A stretch of DNA of 26,823 nucleotides. Source: CAZJHD01 sp964545855. GTDB lineage: Bacteria; Planctomycetota; UBA1135; JACQFD01. The notes under the pieces were generated by a model. The model was given only the letters and a program-made list of their open reading frames with translations. It was not told where the DNA came from and searched no databases. This document shows, piece after piece, positions 1-8,593 of the stretch. Every line of letters starts with the position of its first letter. Position 1 is the first letter of the stretch. The stretch spans positions 1-26,823 of the forward strand of contig CAZJHD010000059.1 in the NCBI GenBank assembly GCA_964545855.1, in the 5' to 3' direction. The position numbers and the translations under genes were made by a program.

Positions 1-43
1 ATGGCGGCTCGACCTCGGGAGGATCTCCATCCCCTTCGCGCGC

Positions 44-70
44 GCGTGAGCACGAGGCACTCACGCCTCG
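44..70. repeat. Two overlapping, mutually exclusive inverted repeats
   Basis: One perfect 7-bp stem pairs GCGTGAG (44-50) with CTCACGC (60-66). A second perfect 6-bp stem pairs CGAGGC (53-58) with GCCTCG (65-70). They share bases, so only one can form at a time. They lie about 50 nt past the 3' end of the tRNA-Arg gene, so they could be part of a termination or processing signal for that transcript. There is no T-tract, so an intrinsic terminator is not supported. The rest of 1-116 shows no gene I can support. Confidence 0.4.
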
Positions 71-116
71 AACGCAGGCCCGGTGCAGTGACGAAATCGG
101 AGCCAGTATCGAGGAG

Positions 117-193
117 TGGCACGCCCGGCAGGACTCGAACCTGCAACCGTCGGATTAGAAATCCGATGCTCTATCCGGTTGAGCTACGGGCGC
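117..193 (-). tRNA. tRNA-Arg (anticodon UCU), CCA encoded
   Basis: A full cloverleaf reads on the minus strand. It has a 7-bp acceptor stem (GCGCCCG/CGGGCGT, one G-T wobble), a 4-bp D stem, an anticodon stem TCGGA/TCCGA around the loop TTTCTAA with anticodon TCT, a 5-nt variable loop and a T arm GCAGG-TTCGAGT-CCTGC. The mature body is 74 nt (120-193) with discriminator G, followed directly by a genome-encoded CCA (117-119). It reads rare AGA codons, which fits a minor tRNA in a GC-rich genome. Confidence 0.97.
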
Positions 194-243
194 CCGAGCG
201 CAGCCATCGCCGCCGCGGAGTCGAGCGGCGATCCATCGCGCGC

Positions 244-272
244 AGCCTAGGTGCCTTCCCGAGGATCGTCCA
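244..272 (-). promoter_or_regulatory. Possible promoter of tRNA-Arg
   Basis: On the minus strand a TGGACG (267-272) is followed after 17 nt by TAGGCT (244-249), about 50 nt before the tRNA 5' end. The -10 form TAGnnT recurs before several genes in the window. The match to sigma-70 consensus is only partial. The divergent interval 194-350 otherwise shows no gene I can support. Confidence 0.25.
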
Positions 273-350
273 CGTCGTGCGCCGCGCGATCCGTTGGCGC
301 TCGCGCCCGGTCCGCGCGCCGCGCGAGTCGATGGGGTACTCTCGCGCGGC

Positions 351-1847
<1,497 letters not shown>

Positions 1848-1888
1848 GTTCCAGGCAACGGGCGCCCGCGGGCGCCGAGGTATCGACC

Positions 1889-2362
1889 ATGCCCTTCCAG
1901 CGCATCCTCGTCCCGACCGACCTCTCTTCCGAGTCGGAGGTGGCCTTCGACCCCGCCGTGGAGTTCGCGCTCGCCTCGGGCGGCTCGATCCTCCTCGTGT
2001 CCGTCGTGCAGGAGGCGGTGAACCTCCGCATGGCCGTCCTCGCGCACGCGGCCGCCGTGTCTCCCGAGATCGACCAAGTGGCCGAAGGGTTGGTCGAGAG
2101 CACGCGGCGGAAGCTGGAGCAGCGCGCCGAATCGCTCCGCGCGAAGGGCGTCGAGGTGAGGACGCTCGCGCTCGAGGGGCTGTCGCCGGCGCGCGCGCTC
2201 ATCGAGGCCGCGGAGCGCGAGAAGATCGACCTCATCGCGATCGGCACCCATGGCCGCGGCGGGCTGAAGCGCCTGCTGCTCGGCAGCGTCGCGGAGCGCG
2301 TCGTGCGCGAGGCGCCCTGCGCCGTGCTGGTCCTGCGGGGCGAGGCCGAATCGCAACCGTGA
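1889..2362 (+). CDS. Universal stress protein (UspA family, ATP-binding type)
   Basis: This is a cytoplasmic single-domain Usp protein of 157 aa, the usual length. It starts with the typical FQRILVPTDLSS strand and ends with the nucleotide motif G-2x-G-9x-G-S (GTHG, nine residues, then GS) that marks the ATP-binding branch of the family. Usp proteins support survival under stress or growth arrest; the exact partner here is unknown. The ATG at 1889 gives the canonical family N-terminus. The gene lies 41 nt after the sigma-54 regulator and its stop overlaps the GTG of the next gene, so the three are probably one operon. A role in the same stress response as the regulator is inferred from position only. 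Confidence 0.93.
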   Translation: MPFQRILVPTDLSSESEVAFDPAVEFALASGGSILLVSVVQEAVNLRMAVLAHAAAVSPEIDQVAEGLVESTRRKLEQRAESLRAKGVEVRTLALEGLSPARALIEAAEREKIDLIAIGTHGRGGLKRLLLGSVAERVVREAPCAVLVLRGEAESQP

Positions 2363-3939
2363 GAGTGCTCGCGTTCGCGTTCGCATTGGCGGCGCCGTGG
2401 GCCGAGGCCGCGGCGGCGCCCGCCCCCGAGGAGCCGCTCCAGCCGAAGGAGCGGCGCGCGGCGACGCTGAAGTCGACCGATCCGGTCCTGCAGGGGCACG
2501 GCCCGTCGCGCACGTTCTCGATCGGCATCCGGATGCAGGGCCGGTTCTCCGCGAGCGTCGAGTCGCACGACTTCGATGCCTTCGTCCGCGTCGAGACGAC
2601 GAAGGGGGAGCTCGTCGCCGAGTCCGACGGCGGAGGGATCGAGCTCGACGCCGCCGTTTCCTTCGACGCGGTGCCCGAGAAGGCCTACCGGATCGTGGCG
2701 GCGGCGTCCGATGGCGCGAGCCGCGGCGGCGCGATGCGCGTGTCGTTCCAGCCGGGCGAGCCGGCGATGCCCGCGGGCACGAACGCGCTGGCCGCGCGCG
2801 CCGCGTGGCGGGCCCTCGCGGCGGAGCGCGCCGCCGAGAGACGCGACCGCGAGGCGGCGGCGTTCCACCGCGCCGTCGAGGGCGACCTGCGTCGTGGCCT
2901 CGGCGACCTCGACGGCGCCGAGAAGGCGTACGCGTCGGCGCGCGACCTCTACGACGCCCTGCGCGACCGCTCGAGCCAGGCGCGCATGCGCGGGAAGCTC
3001 GGCTCGATCCAGTGGTCGAGGAAGGATCTCGCGAAGGCGCGCGCCGAATTCGGCGCGATGCTCGACCTCGGCACGGAGAGCCGCGACGCGCTCGTGCAGG
3101 CCTCGGCTCTGAACGCCCTCGGCGCCGTCTCGCTCGAGCTCGCGGAGCACGGGAGCGCCCTCGGCTACTTCGACCGGGCTCTGCCCCTGGCCCGCGCCCT
3201 TCCCGACGAGCGGCTCGTCGCGGAGATCCAGGCGCGTGCCGGCCTCGCGCACGTGGCGCAGAAGGAATGGGCCCTCGCCTCGAAGCGCTTCGACGAGGCG
3301 ATCCCGGCGGCGAAACGCGCCGGATCGGCCTTCGTCGAGGAGCTCGCGACGGGCGGCGCCGGCGAGGTGGCGCTCGCGGCCCTCGACTATCGGCGCGCGC
3401 TCACGCTCTTCCGCCGGCAGCTCACTTTGTCGCGCACGTCGGGCTCTCCCGGAGGGCAGAAGCGCGCCCGCGAACGGATCCGCCACGTGGAGGACACGAT
3501 GGAGCGGCTCGGCCTCGTCGACGACGCTCCGGAAGCGCGGGAGGATGCCGGCGACGTGGCGGAGCTCCCGCCGCGGCCGGAGCCTCGGGCCGCCACGGAG
3601 GGCGACCTTCCGGCGGCGCGCGAGGCCGTCGCCGGCGTCGGCGCGTTCACGCGGCTCTCCGTGGCCGTCGAGGAGGGCGAGCTCGTCCTCGTGCTGAAGC
3701 TCGAGCGCGAGGACCATCGCGCCAACGCGGCCTTCTCCGACGCGGCGCGCGGCGCGCTCCTCCTCTACGGCGCGCTCGACTGGCTCGGTGCGCTCCGCGT
3801 GCGCATCGTCTCCGCGGGCGGCGCCACGCTCGAGTCGTCCACCGTCACGCCGGAGCGTGCGCTCCCGTTCCTGCGCAAGCTCGACGATCCCTTCGAGTCG
3901 CGGCGCATCGCCGAATGGTGGGGGCAGATGCGGTCCTGA
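2359..3939 (+). CDS. Exported PPC-domain and TPR-repeat protein
   Basis: This 526-aa protein starts with a signal peptide (hydrophobic AFAFALAA, Ala-rich region near 16-21), so it is probably periplasmic or secreted. Residues about 45-128 resemble the pre-peptidase C-terminal (PPC) beta-sandwich: a SHDFDAFVRVE core, a DGGG turn and a final AYRIVA strand. Residues about 170-375 are helical pairs of TPR type with A/G/Y/A spacing, typical of protein-binding scaffolds. The C-terminal 100 or so residues form a mixed alpha/beta segment that I do not recognise. The GTG start overlaps the Usp stop as GTGA, which implies translational coupling. No enzyme motif is visible. A scaffold or sensor role is likely but unproven. 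Confidence 0.8.
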   Translation: MRVLAFAFALAAPWAEAAAAPAPEEPLQPKERRAATLKSTDPVLQGHGPSRTFSIGIRMQGRFSASVESHDFDAFVRVETTKGELVAESDGGGIELDAAVSFDAVPEKAYRIVAAASDGASRGGAMRVSFQPGEPAMPAGTNALAARAAWRALAAERAAERRDREAAAFHRAVEGDLRRGLGDLDGAEKAYASARDLYDALRDRSSQARMRGKLGSIQWSRKDLAKARAEFGAMLDLGTESRDALVQASALNALGAVSLELAEHGSALGYFDRALPLARALPDERLVAEIQARAGLAHVAQKEWALASKRFDEAIPAAKRAGSAFVEELATGGAGEVALAALDYRRALTLFRRQLTLSRTSGSPGGQKRARERIRHVEDTMERLGLVDDAPEAREDAGDVAELPPRPEPRAATEGDLPAAREAVAGVGAFTRLSVAVEEGELVLVLKLEREDHRANAAFSDAARGALLLYGALDWLGALRVRIVSAGGATLESSTVTPERALPFLRKLDDPFESRRIAEWWGQMRS

Positions 3940-3956
3940 GGCGGGCCGCGCACGAT

Positions 3957-5117
3957 TCACTGGGAGGCGGCGGGGAGTCGGATCTCGAAGACGGCGCCGC
4001 GCGGCGCCGCGTTGCGCGCGCGGATCCGTCCTCCGTGGGCCTCCACGTTCTTCCGGCAGATCGCGAGACCGAGGCCCGTCCCGCGCGGCTTCGTCGTGAA
4101 GAACGGATCGAACACGCGCGGGAGCACGTCCTCGGGGATGCCCGGCCCGTCGTCGGAGACGCGCACGACGATCTCGCCCGGGGCCGCCTCCATCTCGATC
4201 GAGACCGTGCCCCGGCCATCCATCGCGTCGGAGGCGTTCTCCAGCAGGTTCTGGAAGACCTGGTGGAAGAGCCGCTCGTCGTACTCGGCGCGCAGCTCGG
4301 ATGGCCCGGTCACACGGAACTGGATCCCGGAGAAGCGCGGCTCGTCCTCGAGCGCGCCGGCGAGCGACTCGACCAGCTCCTTCAAGTCGCGGCGCTCGAG
4401 GCGCGGAGTCTCGGGGCGCGCGAAGCGGAGCAGGTCGCGCACCGTGGCGTCGAGCCTGCGGACCTGGCCGATCGTGCGCTCGAGGACCTCCCGCCGCGGA
4501 TCGTCCTTCGGCGTCTCCCCGAGGAGGATCTGGATCGCGCCGTGGATGCCCGTGAGGGGGTTCTTGATCTCGTGGGCCACGGTCGCGGCGAGCTCGCCGA
4601 GCATCGCGAGGCTCCGCGCGCGGCCGAGCTCCCGCTCGACGCGCACCTGGTCCGTGACGTCGCGCAGGATCGCCGTCCAGCCGACGACGGCGCCGCTCTC
4701 GTCCTTCAGCGCCGTGCGCGAGAGGGAGATCGTCTTCTCGCGGCCGTCCTTCCCGACGCGGCGCGTGAGGTGGTTGCGCACGGTGCCCTGGGCCTCCGTC
4801 GCGCGTTCGAGCGCCTCCAGCTCGGCCGAGGCCTTCAGGTCGGGCGGGAGGAGGAGGTCGTAGTAGGCGCCCGTCGCCTCCTCGCGCGTGTACCCGAACA
4901 TCTCCGTCGCGCCGCGGCTCCAGTATCGGATGCGGCGTTCTCCGTCGATGAAGAGGATCGCGTCGGGCGTCGCCTCGACGAGGGTCTCGAGGGAGATGGG
5001 GGCGGAGCCGAGGGAGCCGCCGACGTCGTCGAGGAAGAACCGCGCGCCCGACGCCCGCCGTCCGCCCGTCGTGCGCCGCGCGCGGCGGCGCGGAGGCTCC
5101 TCGGCGGGCTCCTTCAT
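3957..5117 (-). CDS. PAS-domain sensor histidine kinase (NtrB/AtoS-like)
   Basis: This is a 386-aa kinase without membrane segments, so it is probably cytoplasmic. Residues about 42-160 form a PAS domain (ETLVEATPDAILFIDGERRI, then a PAC-like GWTAILRDVTDQ). The HisKA dimerisation helix carries the phospho-acceptor H182 in VAHEIKNPLTG. The HATPase domain shows the N box (LLENASDAMDG), G1 box (DDGPGIPEDV) and G2 box (GTGLGLAICR). The HEIKNPL form is typical of NtrB-type partners of sigma-54 regulators, and one such regulator lies 2.1 kb away on the other strand. The ATG at 5117 overlaps the stop of the upstream CoA-binding gene (ATGA), so translation is probably coupled. The signal sensed by the PAS domain cannot be read. 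The gene converges with the PPC-TPR gene, 17 nt apart. Confidence 0.92.
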   Translation of the reverse strand: MKEPAEEPPRRRARRTTGGRRASGARFFLDDVGGSLGSAPISLETLVEATPDAILFIDGERRIRYWSRGATEMFGYTREEATGAYYDLLLPPDLKASAELEALERATEAQGTVRNHLTRRVGKDGREKTISLSRTALKDESGAVVGWTAILRDVTDQVRVERELGRARSLAMLGELAATVAHEIKNPLTGIHGAIQILLGETPKDDPRREVLERTIGQVRRLDATVRDLLRFARPETPRLERRDLKELVESLAGALEDEPRFSGIQFRVTGPSELRAEYDERLFHQVFQNLLENASDAMDGRGTVSIEMEAAPGEIVVRVSDDGPGIPEDVLPRVFDPFFTTKPRGTGLGLAICRKNVEAHGGRIRARNAAPRGAVFEIRLPAASQ

Positions 5118-5527
5118 CGGCCCGGCCGGAGGTCGGCGTGGTCGCGGAAGATGCAGCGCCCGACGACCACCTCGAGTCCGGCGGCTCGCGCGGTCTCGGC
5201 CGCGCCGGGATGCTCGGCGCCCTCCTGCATCCAGACGACGCGCGCACGCTTTCGGATCGCTTGCTCCACGACCTCGGGGACGGCGGGAGGCGATCGGAAC
5301 ACGTCGACGAGATCGACCTCGTCGGGCACGTCGTCGAGCGTGCGGTAGCAGGTCTCGCCGAGAGCCGAGTCGATGCCCGGATTCACCGGGATCACGCGGT
5401 AGCCCTCGTTCCGCAGGTACTCCGCGATCCAGTGGCTCGGCCGGGCCGAGTTGCGCGAGTAGCCGATCACCGCGATGGTGCGCGTCTCCTCGAGGATCTG
5501 CCGCAGCCGCTCGGGAGGAGGATTCAC
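5114..5527 (-). CDS. CoA-binding protein (YccU family)
   Basis: This is a 137-aa single Rossmann-fold protein of the CoA-binding domain family, the same length as E. coli YccU. It has the early nucleotide-binding strand IAVIGYSRNSARPSH, the second strand YRVIPVNPG, and the family segments DLVDVFR and VVWMQEGAEHP. The family binds CoA or a related nucleotide in known structures, but no reaction is established. I chose the GTG at 5527 because a longer reading would run through the tRNA-Pro gene and the GTG gives the family length. It lies 29 nt after the tRNA and overlaps the histidine kinase start by 4 nt. Coupling to a sensor kinase suggests, as inference only, a metabolic input to that kinase. 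Confidence 0.85.
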   Translation of the reverse strand: MNPPPERLRQILEETRTIAVIGYSRNSARPSHWIAEYLRNEGYRVIPVNPGIDSALGETCYRTLDDVPDEVDLVDVFRSPPAVPEVVEQAIRKRARVVWMQEGAEHPGAAETARAAGLEVVVGRCIFRDHADLRPGR

Positions 5528-5556
5528 GCGGGAAGAGCGGAACGAGACCGTGGAGA

Positions 5557-5631
5557 TGGTCGGGGCGGGGGGATTCGAACCCCCGACGCGGACGTCCCAA
5601 ACGTACGGCTCTACCACTGAGCTACGCCCCG
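5557..5631 (-). tRNA. tRNA-Pro (anticodon UGG), CCA encoded
   Basis: The minus strand gives a 72-nt cloverleaf (5560-5631). The acceptor is CGGGGCG/CGCCCCG with the C1-G72 pair typical of bacterial tRNA-Pro. The D arm is GCTC-AGTGGTA-GAGC, the anticodon loop TTTGGGA carries anticodon TGG, the variable loop has 5 nt, and the T arm is GGGGG-TTCGAAT-CCCCC. The discriminator is A and CCA is encoded (5557-5559). The anticodon stem GTACG/CGTCC has one apparent T-C mismatch at its second pair, which is unusual for a functional tRNA but isolated. Confidence 0.95.
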
Positions 5632-5633
5632 GA

Positions 5634-5658
5634 CGGGAGCGCGGAATGGTAGCTCCCG
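5634..5658 (-). promoter_or_regulatory. Inverted repeat around a possible tRNA-Pro -10 element
   Basis: A perfect 7-bp inverted repeat, CGGGAGC (5634-5640) and GCTCCCG (5652-5658), encloses an 11-nt loop. On the minus strand that loop carries TACCAT (5646-5651), a fair -10 hexamer placed 14 nt before the tRNA-Pro 5' end. No good -35 is visible. The repeat would span the start site, so it could be an operator or a leader hairpin. Confidence 0.3.
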
Positions 5659-5702
5659 CGACGGAGAGCTGCACGCTGCCGAGACTTCGCCGAGCGCGCG
5701 AG

Positions 5703-5731
5703 TTGACCTCGTGCGTCCGCGCGGGGATTCT
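5703..5731 (+). promoter_or_regulatory. Probable purD promoter
   Basis: TTGACC (5703-5708), a 5/6 match to the -35 consensus, is followed after 17 nt by GATTCT (5726-5731), a weak -10. Transcription would start within a few bases of the purD ATG at 5743. That fits the lack of a Shine-Dalgarno and suggests a leaderless or nearly leaderless message. Confidence 0.4.
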
Positions 5732-5742
5732 CCTCGGCCTCC

Positions 5743-7017
5743 ATGAAGATCCTTGTCGTCGGTGGCGGCGGGCGTGAGCACGCCCTGTGCTGGAAGATCG
5801 CTCGCTCGCCCCGTGTGAAGGAGCTGCTCTGCGCTCCCGGCAACGCCGGGATCGAGGCGATCGCGCGCTGCGTCCCCGTCGCGGCGACGGACCTCGACGG
5901 GCTCGTCGCGCTCGCCGTCTCCGAGAAGGTCGACCTCGTCGTCGTGGGTCCCGAGGACCCGCTCTGCCTCGGGCTGGTGGACCGTCTCGCCGAGCGCGAC
6001 ATCCGCGCCTTCGGTCCGTCGGCCATGGCGGCGCAGATCGAGGGCTCGAAGGCGTTCTGCAAGGATCTCCTGCGCCGCCACCGTGTGCCGACGCCCAGCT
6101 ACCGCTCCTTCGACGACGCGAAGTTCGCGATGGGCTACGTGGACTCGCTGCGCGAGTACCCGATCGTGGTGAAGGCGTCGGGTCTCGCGGCGGGGAAGGG
6201 CGTCGTGATCTGCGCGGACCGCGAGCAGGCGCACGAAGTGCTCATGCGGATCATGACGCACCGCACGCTCGGAGCCGCGGGCGACTCCGTCGTGATCGAG
6301 GAGTTCGTCGAGGGCCCGGAGCTCTCCGTGCTCGCCATCACCGACGGCTCGGCGATCGTTCCGCTGGAGGCGGCTCGCGACCACAAGCGGCTCCTCGACG
6401 AGGATCGCGGCCCGAACACGGGCGGGATGGGCGCCTTCTCCCCGGTCGTCGTGCCGCACCGCACGAGGCTCCAGGTGGAGCAGCAGATCCTCCTGCCGGT
6501 CGTCCACGCCATGAATCGCGAGGGGCGGAAGTTCCGCGGAGTCCTCTACGCGGGCCTGATCTTCGGCCCCAAGGGACCGCTCGTCCTCGAGTTCAACGCG
6601 CGCTTCGGCGATCCCGAGACGCAGGCGGTGCTCATGCGGTTCGCCGACGACCTCGTTCCCTATCTGGAGGCCGCCGCCGACGGCAGCCTGGACACGCTCG
6701 AGGGACCGCGCTTCGACCCGCGGGCCGCCGTCACGGTGGTCGCGGCCTCCGAGGGCTATCCCGAGCATCCCGAGATCGGGCGTCCGATCGCAGGGCTCGA
6801 TCGGGTGGAGGAGAGCGACGAGCTGCGGGTGTTCCACGCGGGGACCAAGCGCGTGGACCGGCAGGTGGTGACGGCCGGCGGCCGCGTCCTTTCCGTGACG
6901 GCGCTGGGCGCGGACGTCGCGGAGGCGCGGACGCGGGCCTACGACGCCATGGGACGGATCCGATTCGCGGGCATGCAGGTCCGCTCCGACATCGGCGCCC
7001 TCGAGGTCGCGCGCTGA
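5743..7017 (+). CDS. purD: Phosphoribosylamine-glycine ligase (GAR synthetase)
   Basis: PurD joins glycine to 5-phosphoribosylamine with ATP, the second step of de novo purine synthesis, in the cytosol. The 424-aa length is standard. The N-terminus MKILVVGGGGREHALCWKIARSP is the family signature. The ATP-grasp core follows: the KASGLAAGKGV lysine and glycine loop, the EEFVEGPELSVLAI strand, the DHKRLLDEDRGPNTGGMGAFSP signature and the FNARFGDPETQ metal-binding loop. The start is fixed by the family N-terminus. Two other purine genes, purQ and purL, lie 1.6 kb downstream on the opposite strand, so purine genes are clustered but not co-transcribed. Nothing looks truncated. Confidence 0.98.
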   Translation: MKILVVGGGGREHALCWKIARSPRVKELLCAPGNAGIEAIARCVPVAATDLDGLVALAVSEKVDLVVVGPEDPLCLGLVDRLAERDIRAFGPSAMAAQIEGSKAFCKDLLRRHRVPTPSYRSFDDAKFAMGYVDSLREYPIVVKASGLAAGKGVVICADREQAHEVLMRIMTHRTLGAAGDSVVIEEFVEGPELSVLAITDGSAIVPLEAARDHKRLLDEDRGPNTGGMGAFSPVVVPHRTRLQVEQQILLPVVHAMNREGRKFRGVLYAGLIFGPKGPLVLEFNARFGDPETQAVLMRFADDLVPYLEAAADGSLDTLEGPRFDPRAAVTVVAASEGYPEHPEIGRPIAGLDRVEESDELRVFHAGTKRVDRQVVTAGGRVLSVTALGADVAEARTRAYDAMGRIRFAGMQVRSDIGALEVAR

Positions 7018-7093
7018 CGGCCCCGGGGGCGGGCCGGCTCCTCCCTCACGTTCCCTTCCCCCGAAGGCCCCGCCGGGGCACACTCGGGCAAGG

Positions 7094-7573
7094 ATGAAAA
7101 AGGCGCTGGAAGCGTTCCACGACCTGCTGCGTCGGCGAGGTCTGAAGCTGACGCGGCAGCGCGAAGCGTTGCTTCATGCGGTGTTCGCCACACACCGGCA
7201 CTTCAGCGCCGAGGATTTGCACCGCGACCTGGAGAAGTCGGGGCACCGCGTGTCGATCGCGACGGTCTACCGGTCCCTCGCGCTCCTCGTGGAGGGAGGG
7301 CTCGTCCAGGGTCTCGACGTCGGCAACGGCCGCGTCCTCTACGAGCACACCCTCGGGCACGAGCACCACGACCACATGGTCTGCCTCGACTGCGGGCGCA
7401 TCACGGAGTTCCGCTCCCAGCCGATCGAGGATCTCCAGGAGGAGGCGGCGCGCGCCCACCGGTTCACCGTGGTGGCGCACTCGCTGAAGCTCTTCGGCTA
7501 CTGCGCGCAGTGCGTGAAGCGCCACACGGACCTGTCGCCGAAGGCGGCGCCGATCACGAGGTCGGGCGCCTGA
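7094..7573 (+). CDS. Fur-family transcriptional regulator
   Basis: This is a 159-aa DNA-binding metalloregulator. The winged helix lies in the N-terminal half (LKLTRQREALLHAV, then the recognition segment VSIATVYRSLALLVEGGLV, about 52-71). The C-terminal dimerisation half has the histidine cluster HEHHDH (89-94), the metal-site residue His37 in HFSAEDLH, and two CxxC pairs (C97/C100 and C137/C140) that form the structural zinc site. Fur, Zur, Nur and PerR share these features and I cannot separate them from sequence alone, so no symbol is given. The start at 7094 follows CAAGG directly with almost no spacing, so the ribosome site is not canonical. It lies 76 nt after purD; a shared transcript is possible. 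Confidence 0.94.
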   Translation: MKKALEAFHDLLRRRGLKLTRQREALLHAVFATHRHFSAEDLHRDLEKSGHRVSIATVYRSLALLVEGGLVQGLDVGNGRVLYEHTLGHEHHDHMVCLDCGRITEFRSQPIEDLQEEAARAHRFTVVAHSLKLFGYCAQCVKRHTDLSPKAAPITRSGA

Positions 7574-7803
7574 AGCCGGAAGGGGCGCCAGTCGCCGGCG
7601 CCGGCGCTCCGTGGGGCGGCGCTCGCGAGGCTCCCGTGGCTCGACAGCCCGCGGCACAAGTCATCCGAGCTCCGCGCGGGCCCCGACGCACACCGCGTCG
7701 TTGCGCGTCCTCGCCGTAACCTCCAGCTACGCTTGCGGCGCGCGCCTCGCGCTGTGCGCCGCTGCCTCGCGCTCGCTCTGCGGAGCACTTCTGCCACAGG
7801 CTG
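7574..7803. other. Convergent intergenic region, no gene seen
   Basis: This 230-nt space between the Fur-family gene and the ECF sigma gene, which converge here, contains no frame with convincing protein features. It begins with a GC-rich self-complementary stretch (GGCGCC repeated around 7585-7605) that could form a hairpin, but no T-tract follows. Confidence 0.5.
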
Positions 7804-8406
7804 TCAGGCCACCAGCGACTCGAGACGCATGCGGCTGCGGACGACCTCGAGCGTCATGGCGAGGGCGGCGCGGCCGCGGAAGACCCTCGACTTCACCGTT
7901 CCCACGGTGGTGCCGAGCCGGGAGGCGATCGTCTCGTAGGGGAGCCCCTCGATGTCGGCGAGCTTCAGAGTCTCGCGGTAGACGGCGGGCACCTTGTCGA
8001 GGGCCGTGCGCACGAGCTCGATCGTCTCCTCCCGCTCCAGCGACTCGCCGGGCATCGGGAAGGCGCGGGTGCCGCGCCGATCGGCGTCCGCGAACCATTC
8101 TTGCTGGTCTCCCGCATCCACCCGCTTGCGGAGCTTCTCGCGCCGGATCCCGTCGATCGCGAGGTGGCGCGCGACGGAGAAGAGCCAGGCGTCGAAGGTG
8201 CCTCGCGGGTCATAGCAATGCAGCTTCATGTAGAGCTGCGAGAGCGTGTCTTGGGCGAGTTCCTCCGCGCGCCGGGGGTCGAGGAGGAGCATGCGGAAGA
8301 AGCCCGTGAGGCGATCGCGGTAGAGGGAGACAAGGGAATCGAAGGCCTCGATCTCTCCTCCCTGGGCGCGGATCACCAGCTGGTCGAGTTCGGTGGGACG
8401 CTTCAT
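7804..8406 (-). CDS. ECF RNA polymerase sigma factor (orphan)
   Basis: This is a 200-aa sigma-70 family protein with only regions 2 and 4, the ECF layout. Region 2 spans about 20-95 (AFDSLVSLYRDRLTGFFRML, EELAQDTLSQLY, FDAWLFSVARHLAIDGIRRE). Region 4 spans about 135-190 (VPAVYRETLKLADIEGLPYETIA, then the helix-turn-helix TTVGTVKSRVFRGR). It directs polymerase to a small set of stress or surface promoters. No anti-sigma gene is adjacent, so it may be controlled transcriptionally or by a distant partner. The ATG at 8406 gives a standard ECF N-terminus. The 187 nt upstream hold a small inverted repeat (CGGGG 8432-8436, CCCCG 8443-8447) but no clear promoter. It lies downstream of purQ on the same strand, which need not mean shared function. 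Confidence 0.92.
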   Translation of the reverse strand: MKRPTELDQLVIRAQGGEIEAFDSLVSLYRDRLTGFFRMLLLDPRRAEELAQDTLSQLYMKLHCYDPRGTFDAWLFSVARHLAIDGIRREKLRKRVDAGDQQEWFADADRRGTRAFPMPGESLEREETIELVRTALDKVPAVYRETLKLADIEGLPYETIASRLGTTVGTVKSRVFRGRAALAMTLEVVRSRMRLESLVA

Positions 8407-8593
8407 GGCGAGGCGCCCTCGAATACAAACTCGGGGCCGCGTCCCCGTTCATGTCCTCGTGCGGAGACACGGCCGCAAGGGCATGGACCCCAACGATCTG
8501 CGCGCTCCGGGTCCGTGCGGTTCCGATCGCTCGGCCGACCCGAGGCTCTCTCCTGTCCGCGCGGGAAGACGGAAGGAGGGACCGACGCCGCCG

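Noticed and set aside
5632..7093. Riboswitch (for example PurR- or guanine-linked) before purD
   Set aside because: The distance from the likely promoter to the ATG is only a few bases, too short for an aptamer.
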